Assembly: GCA_031285565.1 (NCBI GenBank)
Contig: JAITVY010000090.1
Coordinates: 1-38,867 of the forward strand
Source of the DNA: Tannerella sp.
GTDB lineage: Bacteria > Bacteroidota > Bacteroidia > Bacteroidales > Tannerellaceae
Reading direction: 5' to 3'
DNA length: 38,867 bases
Shown: positions 25,729 through 34,273 of the stretch, in pieces
How the letters are laid out: every line of letters begins with the position of its first letter
Numbering within the stretch: position 1 is the first letter of the stretch
The notes under the pieces: generated by a model
Databases searched by the model: none
Told to the model about the DNA's origin: nothing
The model's input: only the letters and a program-made list of their open reading frames with translations
Translations under genes and position numbers: made by a program

Positions 25729-26976
25729 ATGACAACATTAAACGAGAAAGATTTTGAAATTATGGCTCCTGCGGGTTCGTACGAATCATTAATGGCAGCC
25801 ATACAAGGAGGAGCGGATTCCGTATACTTTGGTATTGCGGGACTTAATATGCGCTCACGTTCATCCAATAATTTCACCATCGATGATTTACATAAAATCG
25901 CTTCAATTTGTCATGAAAACGGCATAAAAAGCTACCTGACGGTTAATACGGTTATATATGGCGAAGACATCCCGCTCATGCATAAAATTATAGATGCGGC
26001 AAAAGAAGCGAATGTGTCAGCCATTATAGCAGCCGATGTAGCAGCGATGGATTATGCGAATCAAATCGGACAGGAAGTACATCTTTCTACACAACTGAAT
26101 ATCTCAAATGCAGAAGCATTGAAGTTCTACGCCCGTTTTGCAGACGTCGTTGTATTGGCACGCGAACTCAACCTTGATCAGGTATATGCCATATATGAAC
26201 AAATCAAGGCACAACAAATCAAAGGTCCCGGAGGAGAATTAATCCGGATTGAAATGTTTTGCCATGGAGCATTATGTATGGCCGTCTCCGGAAAATGCTA
26301 CCTTAGCCTGCATGAAATGAATGCTTCTGCAAACCGGGGAGCCTGTATGCAGATATGCCGGCGGGGATATACAGTCAAAGATAAAGATTCTGAGATTGAA
26401 CTGGAAATTGACAACCAGTATATAATGTCACCCAAAGATCTGAAAACCATCCATTTCATGAACAAGATGATGGATGCAGGAGTACGTGTGTTCAAAATTG
26501 AAGGACGGGCGCGGGGACCTGAATATGTACGGACTGTGACCTCTTGTTACAAAGAAGCAGTTCAGGCATACTGCAACGGCACATTCGATGAAGAAAAAAT
26601 CAATGGATGGGATGAACGCCTGAACTCTGTATTTAACCGTGGATTCTGGGATGGGTATTATTTAGGGCAACGACTAGGCGAATGGAGTCATAAATACGGT
26701 TCGAACGCCACGAAACAAAAAGAATACCTCGCTAAAGGAATCAGTTATTTCAGTAAAATCGGCGTGGCTGAATTTCAGATGGAATGCGGAACGTTGAAAG
26801 TGGGAGATGAAATATTAATTACAGGCCCTACTACCGGTGCACTATTTCAAACGATTGATGAAATACGGGTGAATCTGCAACCGGTTACCGAAACAAAGAA
26901 AGGCGAACGTTTCTCATTTAAAGTAAACGAGAAAATACGCCCTTCCGACAAATTATATAAGATGGTTGATAAATAA
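25729..26976 (+). CDS. peptidase U32-family protein, TrhP-like tRNA uridine hydroxylation factor
   Basis: A 415-residue U32 protein. The N-terminal part (EIMAPAGSYESLMAAIQGGADSVYFG) is the family opening. The signature EMFCHGALCMAVSGKCYLS spans residues 175-193, with Cys178, 183, 190, 206 and 210 as possible iron-sulfur ligands. A C-terminal small barrel (LKVGDEILITGPTTG) closes the protein. Relatives YegQ/TrhP and YrrO act with prephenate-derived chemistry to form 5-hydroxyuridine at the tRNA wobble position; protease activity is unlikely. It converges with the methyltransferase gene, with only 3 nt between stops. Choice between TrhP and other U32 subfamilies is by overall length and motif order. 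Confidence 0.85.
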   Translation: MTTLNEKDFEIMAPAGSYESLMAAIQGGADSVYFGIAGLNMRSRSSNNFTIDDLHKIASICHENGIKSYLTVNTVIYGEDIPLMHKIIDAAKEANVSAIIAADVAAMDYANQIGQEVHLSTQLNISNAEALKFYARFADVVVLARELNLDQVYAIYEQIKAQQIKGPGGELIRIEMFCHGALCMAVSGKCYLSLHEMNASANRGACMQICRRGYTVKDKDSEIELEIDNQYIMSPKDLKTIHFMNKMMDAGVRVFKIEGRARGPEYVRTVTSCYKEAVQAYCNGTFDEEKINGWDERLNSVFNRGFWDGYYLGQRLGEWSHKYGSNATKQKEYLAKGISYFSKIGVAEFQMECGTLKVGDEILITGPTTGALFQTIDEIRVNLQPVTETKKGERFSFKVNEKIRPSDKLYKMVDK

Positions 26977-26979
26977 TCC

Positions 26980-27978
26980 TTATTTCTTCTTATCGCAAAC
27001 CAATATAATAAATGGGGAAAGCAGGAAACCAATCCTGCCTGTTACCCGGATAAACAGATTAAGAAATCTAAATATGAGTGATTTCCATTTTTGGATCCGA
27101 TTAATATTATAGAACCCTTTATGTACGGAAACTGTATATCCATGTTTTAATAATATGCCGCGATAGGACTGAATAGGTAATATCCGTTCTGCCCAGTTTC
27201 CTGTTTCCGGATCACATGTATTATAAGCGTCTGATGGAACAGGGTTTTGTTTCTCCTTTATCGCACGATCAATATCAGTATATATCAACCCTCTTGTTTT
27301 CAACGCCCAGTCTTCAACTTCCTGTTCACTGAGCGATACAAACTGCTGTCTGATATAATCTTTACGTTTTGAGTAATAATTCGGTGTTTCCAACGAACCG
27401 TATTCACATCCATGCATCGTCCGGTGTAACCGTCTTTTTACATATGGATTATAAGGAGTCGAAGCTGTAGTAAAGATCATTCGCATCTGATTATTAACAC
27501 CTATAAGTTCACTAAAAAACGTCTCTAAATTATAAACATGTTCAATCAGATCTGTGGAAACAAGAAGGTCAGGCAAAACACCCTTTTCCGAACACCATGC
27601 AGCCAGTACGTCCGAACTGCCATGCAGAATAATATCAGGGCCTAGTCCGGTTTCCTCTTTCAGCAATGTAACGGTTTCTACAGAAAGAGGATTTAAATCA
27701 ACATAAATCACATTTCCAATACCCAGTTTTTTGGCATAAATACTTAGAAAACCACTTCCCCCTCCAAAATCAATCATCGTAATATCAGATAAAGAAAGTG
27801 GTGAATTTTGTAATCCCTTAGCCAAACAACAAGAGTATATCTTTAGATAATACATCAGCGCCGGCTTTAACCTGCCAATATATTGTTTATTATAATCACT
27901 GATCGGAAGTTTGTCATAATCAATCGTAGATAAAAGAGCATATGTGTCTTTTTCTGCCGATACAAAATTCAGTTCCAT
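26980..27978 (-). CDS. class I SAM-dependent methyltransferase, substrate unknown
   Basis: A 332-residue protein. MIDFGGGSGFLSIYAKKLG (residues 68-86) is the SAM-binding motif I, VIYVDLNP (90-97) is motif II, and LLVSTDLIEHVYNLETFF resembles the post-motif II region of UbiG/Methyltransf_11 proteins. The C-terminus (about 300-328) is hydrophobic and could anchor the protein or bind a lipid-linked substrate. Such proteins often modify polysaccharides or lipids, but nothing here fixes the substrate. It lies 47 nt after the outer-membrane protein gene on the same strand and may share its promoter. Confidence 0.75.
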   Translation of the reverse strand: MELNFVSAEKDTYALLSTIDYDKLPISDYNKQYIGRLKPALMYYLKIYSCCLAKGLQNSPLSLSDITMIDFGGGSGFLSIYAKKLGIGNVIYVDLNPLSVETVTLLKEETGLGPDIILHGSSDVLAAWCSEKGVLPDLLVSTDLIEHVYNLETFFSELIGVNNQMRMIFTTASTPYNPYVKRRLHRTMHGCEYGSLETPNYYSKRKDYIRQQFVSLSEQEVEDWALKTRGLIYTDIDRAIKEKQNPVPSDAYNTCDPETGNWAERILPIQSYRGILLKHGYTVSVHKGFYNINRIQKWKSLIFRFLNLFIRVTGRIGFLLSPFIILVCDKKK

Positions 27979-28025
27979 ATCAAATCCGGGTATTTAAATG
28001 AGAATCCGGGATAATGCTTGTATTC

Positions 28026-28802
28026 TTAAAAACGAAGACCAAAATTTAAACCGACCTTGGCATAAAATTCATAGTCATTATAATCATAGTAGTAACCGGT
28101 TTCCGTACTCATTCCATACTCTACAAGTGATAAGGAGAGAAATAAAGCTTTCCGCCTAGACCATCCCATATTAAAGTCAAGCCCGAATTTCGGATGGAAG
28201 AAAAAGCCGTCTTCAATATAATCATCTGTATTAAAATGATATCCCATATCAAACTGGAAAAACGGGGAAACCCTTGTTTTACTCAGGTTAATTTTGGCTG
28301 ATGCAAAAACCGGAATCCGCAAATTATATGAATCAGGAAGCGCATCCCCAACCAAATGCTCCATCCCGACACCTCCTCCGACAAAGAAACGGTTCTTAAA
28401 CTGATATCCGTATATAAAATTATAGCTAAAATAGGCCGTTCCTTCATCATAGTAATAATCATAATTCGAATCCTGATATCCCAATCCGAAAAACTGCACC
28501 ATACCCATCGGGCGCCCCAACCGATTATTCGATTCTTCTATAGCAGCCTGTTGACTGGCACTCCTATCGCTTCTGATTCTGGGTTCCTTTGTGATTTTCT
28601 CAACCTCATTCATTTCAAATACAAACAAACTACCATCTGCAGTTTCTATTTTTAATGATTTATTAGGCACCTGTTCAATGATCACACCACGAACAATACT
28701 CCCGTTTTTCAAATAAACCACTTCATCCATTGGCCCCCGCTGAGCATAAGCCATCTGCATTACCCCAATCAACATAATGCAGAATAATAAAAGTTTTTTC
28801 AT
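28026..28802 (-). CDS. outer-membrane beta-barrel protein of unknown function
   Basis: A 258-residue protein with a signal peptide (MKKLLLFCIMLIGVMQMAYAQ). Residues ~28-75 form a small domain (YLKNGSIVRGVIIEQ..LKIETADGSLFVFEMNEVEKI) common at the start of Bacteroidetes surface proteins. From ~100 onward alternate strands rich in Tyr, Phe and Gly, ending in NFGLRF with a terminal Phe, indicate an eight- to ten-strand barrel. The short soluble segment plus barrel is a common pattern, but the function is unknown. A promoter-like TACATTTG is 39 nt upstream of the ATG. Confidence 0.78.
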   Translation of the reverse strand: MKKLLLFCIMLIGVMQMAYAQRGPMDEVVYLKNGSIVRGVIIEQVPNKSLKIETADGSLFVFEMNEVEKITKEPRIRSDRSASQQAAIEESNNRLGRPMGMVQFFGLGYQDSNYDYYYDEGTAYFSYNFIYGYQFKNRFFVGGGVGMEHLVGDALPDSYNLRIPVFASAKINLSKTRVSPFFQFDMGYHFNTDDYIEDGFFFHPKFGLDFNMGWSRRKALFLSLSLVEYGMSTETGYYYDYNDYEFYAKVGLNFGLRF

Positions 28803-28841
28803 ACGATAATATTTAATTTGTATAAGTTATGATTTCGGGCA

Positions 28842-28870
28842 CAAATGTAGTATTTTTATAAAAAAAACAA
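28842..28870 (-). promoter_or_regulatory. promoter of the outer-membrane protein gene
   Basis: TACATTTG (28842-28849) on the minus strand is an exact -7 box. TTG at 28868-28870 is 18 nt upstream. Confidence 0.6.
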
Positions 28871-28995
28871 CTGTTCACAATTGCAATATACAAAGAAAAC
28901 ACATAAAAAACAGGGGCTTTTCGTTTTATCAGTTAAAAACATAGGGGGAAAATATGTATCTTCGCGCTGATATATCATTAAACCAAATATGAAAC

Positions 28996-29090
28996 GAAGC
29001 ATGCACTTTAAGGAAGTTTAAAGTTTCGAGTTCCAGGTTCCAAAAAAACATCATTGAACTTTGAACCTGAAACCTTGAACTGAAGCATGC
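28996..29090. mobile_element. miniature inverted-repeat element with 9-bp direct repeats (GAAGCATGC)
   Basis: GAAGCATGC occurs at 28996-29004 and 29082-29090. Between them, 77 nt form an imperfect inverted repeat: the left arm has AAGTTTCGAGTTCCAGG and the right arm has TTGAACCTGAAACCTTGAA, with an A-rich centre. The ends ACTTTAAGG and CCTTGAACT are near-complementary. This is the pattern left by insertion with target duplication, and related phrases occur near 116-140 and 31737-31765. Confidence 0.55.
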
Positions 29091-29121
29091 GACCTTAGTG
29101 TAAAAAATAAAATATTATCGT

Positions 29122-29532
29122 ATGAAAAAAGAATATCTTTTTCAGATCGAATTAAAAGTACGGGATTATGAGTGTGATTTACAAGGTGTAGTAAACAACT
29201 CTAATTATCAACATTATATGGAGCATACGCGTCACGAATATCTGGAAACATTGGGCGCAAATTTCGGAAAAATGCACGAACAGGGAGTCGATGCCTTCGT
29301 CTCTCGTGTAGATATCCGGTTCAAACATTCATTACGTAGCGGCGATCATTATCTTTCTTGTCTGAATGTAAAAAAAGAAGGTCCGCGCTTAATCTTTTTC
29401 CAGGATATTTATCGTAAATCAGATGGAATCCTGGCAGCCACAGGCCGTGTAGAATCGGTTGTAGTTGAAAACGGCAAACTAACCCGCGGAGAATATTTTG
29501 ATCAGTTATTAGAAACAAACAATATCATTTAA
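29122..29532 (+). CDS. acyl-CoA thioesterase, YbgC/FadM-type hotdog fold
   Basis: A 136-residue single hotdog domain. The signature YECDLQGVVNNSNYQHYMEHTRHEYLE (Asp at residue ~18, followed by the GVVNN loop and central helix) is that of 4-hydroxybenzoyl-CoA thioesterase-like enzymes. It probably hydrolyses acyl-CoA or acyl-ACP; the chain length is not predictable. Its TAA overlaps the dprA ATG (TAATG), so the two are translationally coupled despite unrelated roles. A near-consensus box at 28957-28964 is the best promoter candidate. Confidence 0.85.
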   Translation: MKKEYLFQIELKVRDYECDLQGVVNNSNYQHYMEHTRHEYLETLGANFGKMHEQGVDAFVSRVDIRFKHSLRSGDHYLSCLNVKKEGPRLIFFQDIYRKSDGILAATGRVESVVVENGKLTRGEYFDQLLETNNII

Positions 29533-30650
29533 TGATGCCTGATGACGCACGGATATACCAGATCGGACTTACCCTTATTGATGGTATAGGTAGTGTATTA
29601 GCGCGTCATTTATTGCAATATTTTGAGGATCCGGCAGTCATTTTTACTGAGAAAAAACAAGTATTGGAAAAAGTGTCCGGAATAGGTGAATATACTGCGG
29701 CCAGAATCATTGAATCACGGACAAAAGCCCTAACGGATGCCGAAAAAGAACTGGTATTCATTGAGAAAAATAAAATCCGACTTTTTTCATTATTAGATGA
29801 AGACTATCCTTTCCGTTTACGCGAGTGCCAGGATGCTCCTATTGTTTGCTATTACAAAGGAAATGCAGACCTGGACGCTAAACACATCATCAGTATAGTC
29901 GGAACCCGCAATGCTACCGAATACGGGCGCCAACTGACAACTTCCCTTATTAAAGATTTATCGGCTTCATTTCCGGACCTGCTAATCGTAAGCGGTCTGG
30001 CATACGGAATTGATATCTGTGCCCACCGGAACGCATTAAAAAATGGGTTACCGACCGTAGGTGTACTGGCACACGGACTAGACCGTATTTATCCGGCTAC
30101 ACACCGCAACACTGCCGCTGAAATGCTGACCAACGGAGGATTGTTTACCGATTTTATCAGCGGAACCAATCCGGACCGGCAAAACTTTCTGCAACGGAAC
30201 CGTCTGATTGCCGGACTGGCAGACACAACTATTGTAATCGAATCGGCAGAAAAAGGAGGAGCGCTTGTTACAGCAGATATTGCCTGTTCGTATGACCGGG
30301 ATGTATATGCATATCCGGGACGAATAAATGATGCTTATTCCAAAGGATGTAACGCTTTGATCCAGGCGAATAAAGCCGGATTGATTACTTCGGCACACGA
30401 TCTGATTATGGCTCTCTGCTGGGATACGGAAATAAGTAAAAAAGAGGTAAAACAGCAAACACTTTCTTTCGAAGAAAAACCGGCGCATCCGGTAATGGCT
30501 TATCTGGCTGAACATGGAGATACCAATATTAACAATATTGCTTTGGCAATGAATATACCTGTCCATCAGTTATCAACAATTCTTTTCGAATTAGAAATGG
30601 AGAATCACGTCAGAGCATTGCCCGGCGGCATTTATCATTTAAACGACTAG
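29532..30650 (+). CDS. dprA: DNA-processing protein A (natural transformation)
   Basis: A 372-residue DprA. An N-terminal helix-hairpin-helix region (IDGIGSVLARHLL..VSGIGEYTAARI) precedes the Rossmann-like domain with GTRNATEYGR, VSGLAYGIDICAH and FLQRNRLIAGLADTTIVIESAEKGGALVTA. A C-terminal winged-helix domain (LAEHGDTNINNIA...GGIYHL) completes the protein. DprA loads RecA onto incoming single-stranded DNA and protects it during natural transformation. The ATG overlaps the thioesterase stop; a second ATG at 29535 would shorten it by one residue. Presence in a gut-type anaerobe may reflect a housekeeping role in DNA processing. Confidence 0.95.
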   Translation: MMPDDARIYQIGLTLIDGIGSVLARHLLQYFEDPAVIFTEKKQVLEKVSGIGEYTAARIIESRTKALTDAEKELVFIEKNKIRLFSLLDEDYPFRLRECQDAPIVCYYKGNADLDAKHIISIVGTRNATEYGRQLTTSLIKDLSASFPDLLIVSGLAYGIDICAHRNALKNGLPTVGVLAHGLDRIYPATHRNTAAEMLTNGGLFTDFISGTNPDRQNFLQRNRLIAGLADTTIVIESAEKGGALVTADIACSYDRDVYAYPGRINDAYSKGCNALIQANKAGLITSAHDLIMALCWDTEISKKEVKQQTLSFEEKPAHPVMAYLAEHGDTNINNIALAMNIPVHQLSTILFELEMENHVRALPGGIYHLND

Positions 30651-30680
30651 TGTTTATCAGTTGAAAACAACGCCATATTG

Positions 30681-30696
30681 TTTTAATGCATTAAAA
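30681..30696. repeat. perfect 16-bp AT palindrome TTTTAATGCATTAAAA
   Basis: Lies between the convergent ends of dprA and queE. It may be a bidirectional terminator core or a protein-binding site, but its AT content gives little hairpin stability. Confidence 0.45.
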
Positions 30697-30764
30697 TTCA
30701 GGCACATAAACATCAAATTTTAAATATGGAATCGAAGATCGGCCATAGCCAATTTTGAATCATG

Positions 30765-31349
30765 CTATTCAATTCCTATTAATTTATGCATCTGCACACT
30801 TAAACGCCAACGATTATCCCTTTTGATTTGCGACACACAATAATCGATATTTTCCTGTGTACTGCCCCTTTCTCCTGTAAAAACCGGACTAAGGAAATAA
30901 TGTTCGGCTTCAGGCAATAACGCTAATTCCGGCAAACAATCTCCTTTCCTTACCGGCAAACGGATTTCATTGACTTTTGGATTTATCGTACGTGCATAAC
31001 CAATATCTCCTTTTGGGCTGACAACCGTATAATTTAACAATCCGGGTAATGGATAATAACCATTACTTTCAATAGCCTGAGAAAAACCATTCCTATTGAA
31101 AAAAGAGACGATTTCATCGTCTAATTGCAACATAGGTTCTCCTCCTGTCCAAATAATCCACCGACATGGGTAGCTGCCGATTTCTGACAGAACCTGATCA
31201 ACAGACATCATCGTTCCACCATTAAAATCCGTATCACAAAACGCACATGTCAGATTACATCCTGTCAAACGGACAAAAACAGAAGCCTCACCCTGTCGTC
31301 CGCCTTCACCCTGCAAAGAATAAAATATTTCTTTTACACTAAGGTTCAT
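30765..31349 (-). CDS. queE: 7-carboxy-7-deazaguanine synthase (radical SAM)
   Basis: A 194-residue protein counted from ATG 31347-31349 (MNLSVKEIFYSLQGEG); a longer reading adds nine out-of-family residues. The radical-SAM CxxxCxxC motif is GCNLTCAFCDT with Cys31, Cys35 and Cys38. IIWTGGEPMLQLDD is the GGE motif, and the later VVSPKG and NEIRLPV segments are typical of QueE. It converts 6-carboxy-5,6,7,8-tetrahydropterin to 7-carboxy-7-deazaguanine in queuosine synthesis. The start overlaps the queD stop, so the pair is coupled. Confidence 0.93.
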   Translation of the reverse strand: MNLSVKEIFYSLQGEGGRQGEASVFVRLTGCNLTCAFCDTDFNGGTMMSVDQVLSEIGSYPCRWIIWTGGEPMLQLDDEIVSFFNRNGFSQAIESNGYYPLPGLLNYTVVSPKGDIGYARTINPKVNEIRLPVRKGDCLPELALLPEAEHYFLSPVFTGERGSTQENIDYCVSQIKRDNRWRLSVQMHKLIGIE

Positions 31350-31692
31350 AGATACACGAAGTTTGTGGCGTTTCACTCACTTCTACTGCATAAAGCTCGG
31401 GGATCTCCGGCTTGAAATGCTCATAAATATAACGGGCAATATTCTCAGAAGTAGGATGTACCGGTATTATATCATTCAAATGACGATGATCAAGTGTACA
31501 ATCAATAAACTCTTTAACGGTTTTAAGCGCCTTATAATCTTTAACAAATCCGTACTCATCAAGCATTTCGGATTTCAAATGGACAGTAATCACATAATTA
31601 TGTCCATGCATCCTGGCACAAGGATGGTCTTTACCTAATAAATCCAGCACATGCGATGCCGAAAAAGAAAACTGCTTACTGATTTTATACAT
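31339..31692 (-). CDS. queD: 6-carboxy-5,6,7,8-tetrahydropterin synthase
   Basis: A 117-residue protein of the PTPS/QueD family. Zinc ligands are His14 (FSASH), His29 and His31 (MHGHNY); Cys25 (HPCARMH) is the catalytic cysteine, and LDHRHLND (67-74) adds the catalytic Asp/His. It makes 6-carboxytetrahydropterin from dihydroneopterin triphosphate, the substrate of QueE. queC and queF are not in the window. No preQ1 riboswitch pattern was found in the ~180-nt leader. A -7 box lies at 31876-31883, inside the 3' flank of the EamA gene. Confidence 0.92.
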   Translation of the reverse strand: MYKISKQFSFSASHVLDLLGKDHPCARMHGHNYVITVHLKSEMLDEYGFVKDYKALKTVKEFIDCTLDHRHLNDIIPVHPTSENIARYIYEHFKPEIPELYAVEVSETPQTSCIYEP

Positions 31693-31875
31693 CGTCTATA
31701 TTAATTATGTAAATCAGAAATCCATAAAGTCCAATGTTTCAAGTTCAATGTTCAAAGTTTACGTTTCAACGATTAAACAAATCAACGTATCAACAATCGA
31801 TTCTACTTTCTACTTGACTTCTTGACTACTAGCCGAAGGCGATAACTTCTTTGACTACTAATTCCAATTACCACG

Positions 31876-31883
31876 CAAAGATA
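31876..31883 (-). promoter_or_regulatory. Bacteroidetes -7 box (TATCTTTG) before queD-queE
   Basis: Exact TAnnTTTG on the minus strand. It implies a leader of about 180 nt that holds repeated phrases: ACTTCTTGACTACTA and ACTTCTTTGACTACTA flank GCCGAAGGCG. Confidence 0.5.
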
Positions 31884-31891
31884 CAAATTAT

Positions 31892-32785
31892 TCAGGCTTT
31901 AACCACCTTACTTTTCCCCTTATGATTAGCAACCCATAGTCCAAACAAAATCAAGGCAGCCCCCAAAAGCATATAAACAGTAATCTGTTCAGAAATAAAA
32001 ATCGCAGCAGTAACCATTGTAACTAACGGAATAAAATAGAGATACGAGTTCGTTTTTATCACTCCTAATTCATGCATAGCCGTATTCCACATAACATAAC
32101 AAAGTGAAGAGGCTACCAGACCCAGGAAAAGAAGATTAGCCCATACAACCGGGCGCTTGAATACTTCTACGGAAACATCAAAAGGCTCATACAGAAAGTA
32201 AGGAGCCAATGTTAGCAAACCGTAAAAGAAAAGATTACGTATCACAAAAAGCGAATTGTATTTATAGTGCAGTTTCTTTACCATCAAACAATAAATCCCC
32301 CAGCAACAAATAGCAGCAAAAGCCAGCAAATCGCCTAATGGACTCAATTTCAATATAAAATTTCCATTTAATATCACAAGCGAAACACCGGCACAGGCAA
32401 CAAGTGAACCCAGCCAGAAACGACGCGGTAACTTTTCTTTCAGAAAAATAAACGAAAGGATAGCTGTAATAAGTGGAACCATCGCACATATCAATGAAAC
32501 ATTGGTCGCTTGTGTATAAACCAAAGCTGTATTTTCCGTCAGAAAATACAGGGAACCTCCGAAAACACCCATACCCACAAACAACAGTTCATCATGTAAC
32601 GAACGAATCCGGTGCGTACGCGGGTATAGTATCCATAAAAAAACATAACCAAGCACAAACCGGCAACATAGAATTTCGGCAGGGCCCAAACCTTCCTGCA
32701 ACAAAATCTTTGAAGATATCATCGTTGTACCCCAAATCAATGTGGTAAGGCCCGCCATTATATGATAAACAAATCTTTTATGCAT
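31892..32785 (-). CDS. EamA/DMT-superfamily transporter, substrate unknown
   Basis: A 297-residue protein with ten hydrophobic segments in two EamA halves. Motifs such as WGTTMISSKILLQEGLGPAEILCCRF in helix 1-2 and the second-half VVWANLLFLGLVASSLCYVMWNTAMHELG are typical of the drug/metabolite transporter family. Such proteins export amino acids, metabolites or drugs; the substrate cannot be read from the sequence. An inverted repeat follows the porin gene upstream and no clear -7 box was found before the ATG. Confidence 0.85.
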   Translation of the reverse strand: MHKRFVYHIMAGLTTLIWGTTMISSKILLQEGLGPAEILCCRFVLGYVFLWILYPRTHRIRSLHDELLFVGMGVFGGSLYFLTENTALVYTQATNVSLICAMVPLITAILSFIFLKEKLPRRFWLGSLVACAGVSLVILNGNFILKLSPLGDLLAFAAICCWGIYCLMVKKLHYKYNSLFVIRNLFFYGLLTLAPYFLYEPFDVSVEVFKRPVVWANLLFLGLVASSLCYVMWNTAMHELGVIKTNSYLYFIPLVTMVTAAIFISEQITVYMLLGAALILFGLWVANHKGKSKVVKA

Positions 32786-32822
32786 AGAGAATAATTAGTC
32801 GCCAATAAAATCATTAATGATC

Positions 32823-32856
32823 AATGGCTAGTTGGTGTAAACATCAACTAACCATT
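32823..32856. terminator. inverted repeat between the porin and EamA genes, possible terminator
   Basis: AATGGCTAGTTGGTG and CATCAACTAACCATT form a nearly complete ~14-pair stem with a TAAA loop and one mismatch. No U-run follows on the minus strand, so it may act as a rho-assisted terminator or processing structure for the porin transcript. Confidence 0.45.
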
Positions 32857-32907
32857 ACTTTTACCTTAAACCTTTCTACTTTTACCTAAAATTCCTTCCG
32901 GGAATTT

Positions 32908-34149
32908 TTAAAAATAGTACATGAACAAAGCGAAAACGCGATGATTGGTTACATCGTCTGTATTTTTTATTTTTCCATTAGACAGATCTGTTTCACCATA
33001 TGATCCCATCGAAGCCTGATATTCGACTCCAATTTTCCAATGTGGCAGGTTGTAACTGAAATGAGCGCTTGCAGTCAATAGCTGATCTAAATCCATTCCT
33101 AATCCGTAGATTTTATCTGTTCCTGTAAGAGCTTTCGTGCTCCCCAGATTTTTGGTATACCCTCCAAATACACCTCCTTGCCAACGACTTCCATAAACAG
33201 CGTTTACCCAAGTGGTAGCATGACGAAAAAGAGTGTATTTCTGTTCTCCGGTAACCGGTTCTATATTACTTACTCCATATCCACCGATTATGGCCGTATG
33301 ATTCATATTCGAAGTAAGCATAGCCTTTCCGGCAAGTTGTAACAAACGATATGAATATTTAGCATGTGCCTCAAACGAAAACGTAGTGATCCGTTCGTCA
33401 ACACTATATATTTTCCCATCCATTTCCGACTTTATACGTGGTTTCAAAGAAAGCATTTCTGCTCCTGCTCCCACTAAAAGTCCATTATGCATATAATCCA
33501 TACCAATTGAAAGTTCAGGCCAGATACCGTTTTTCATATAATCTTCTGTTTTCCCGTACGGACCCGTAGACAGATACATTAACTGATAGAGTGCGCTTGC
33601 CTGCATTTTCCATTTACCGGTTGTATATTGGTACCGGATTTGCGGGGTACGGTAGAAAGGCTGAAAAGGCGCACCTGTTGACAGATTTAATACCTGTGGT
33701 ATTACATCTCCGAAAAATGGATGCCATGTCTGGCCTAAAAGCACAGAAGACCCGCTATCCCAATCTAATTTTGCATATGCCTGCCGGATACGGAGCAGGA
33801 AATAACCTCCTACCGACGATCCTCCGAAATCAGTTTCTATTTTTGCCGATGATTTAGCAGAACCGATATCCGGACCTTTCACATCTAATCCCAGGCGGGT
33901 AGTAAATGTATAAAAGCCACCGTTTGGTTTTGCATTTAAATCATCACCATTCGCATCCAATTCTTCTTTTTTAGGAAACAGGTAAAACAATCCGTCAACA
34001 GCTTCGGTATTTTGCCGCGAATTATAATACATATCTCCTCTTATAAATCCATAAAAGTTATACTCAAAGTTTTTCTTTTGAGCACACAATGGAATAACAA
34101 TTCCTGAAGTTAAAACAAACATCAAAATATTTCGAGACAATCGGTACAT
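32908..34149 (-). CDS. outer-membrane porin, DcaP-like
   Basis: A 413-residue protein with a signal peptide (ends LCAQ). The start of the mature part (FEYNFYGFIRGDMYYNSRQ) and the GFYTFTTRLGLDVKGP, KIETDFGG and LRIRQAYAKLDW strands match the DcaP-like trimeric porin family. Long aromatic-rich amphipathic strands continue to a terminal Phe (ALFMYYF), as expected for a barrel. It probably allows diffusion of small anionic nutrients, though substrate choice is not predictable. A -7 box (TACTTTTG) is 26 nt before the ATG. The gene is divergent from the Trp leader of trpB. Confidence 0.85.
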   Translation of the reverse strand: MYRLSRNILMFVLTSGIVIPLCAQKKNFEYNFYGFIRGDMYYNSRQNTEAVDGLFYLFPKKEELDANGDDLNAKPNGGFYTFTTRLGLDVKGPDIGSAKSSAKIETDFGGSSVGGYFLLRIRQAYAKLDWDSGSSVLLGQTWHPFFGDVIPQVLNLSTGAPFQPFYRTPQIRYQYTTGKWKMQASALYQLMYLSTGPYGKTEDYMKNGIWPELSIGMDYMHNGLLVGAGAEMLSLKPRIKSEMDGKIYSVDERITTFSFEAHAKYSYRLLQLAGKAMLTSNMNHTAIIGGYGVSNIEPVTGEQKYTLFRHATTWVNAVYGSRWQGGVFGGYTKNLGSTKALTGTDKIYGLGMDLDQLLTASAHFSYNLPHWKIGVEYQASMGSYGETDLSNGKIKNTDDVTNHRVFALFMYYF

Positions 34150-34174
34150 AGCTAGGTCTTTCTATAATTTGCCG

Positions 34175-34182
34175 CAAAAGTA
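34175..34182 (-). promoter_or_regulatory. Bacteroidetes -7 box (TACTTTTG) for the porin gene
   Basis: Exact TAnnTTTG on the minus strand, in the region shared with the divergent trpB promoter. No good -33 motif is visible. Confidence 0.55.
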
Positions 34183-34221
34183 CGATTTTATTTTAAAATG
34201 ATAAAAAAACAGGCGAAATGC

Positions 34222-34252
34222 TTTCATTTTTCAAAAACAGTTTCTATTTTTG
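34222..34252 (+). promoter_or_regulatory. promoter of the trp leader and trpB2
   Basis: TATTTTTG at 34245-34252 matches the -7 box exactly. TTTC at 34222-34225 lies 19 nt upstream as a near-match to TTTG. The transcript would start near 34259, just before the leader peptide. Confidence 0.65.
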
Positions 34253-34273
34253 CATCATAATTAAATTACTATA

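Larger units (their letters stand above)
28803..29121. other. divergent intergenic region with promoter and an inserted mini-element
   Basis: About 319 bp. It contains the minus-strand promoter at 28842-28870, a near-consensus plus-strand box TATCTTCG at 28957-28964 with no good -33, a small frame MKRSMHFKEV starting at 28989, and a 77-nt inverted-repeat element bounded by 9-bp direct repeats (28996-29090). No gene is supported. Confidence 0.6.

Noticed and set aside
31693..31875. preQ1 riboswitch before queD-queE
   Set aside because: No H-type pseudoknot pattern with an A-rich tail is seen; only repeated AT-rich phrases are present.
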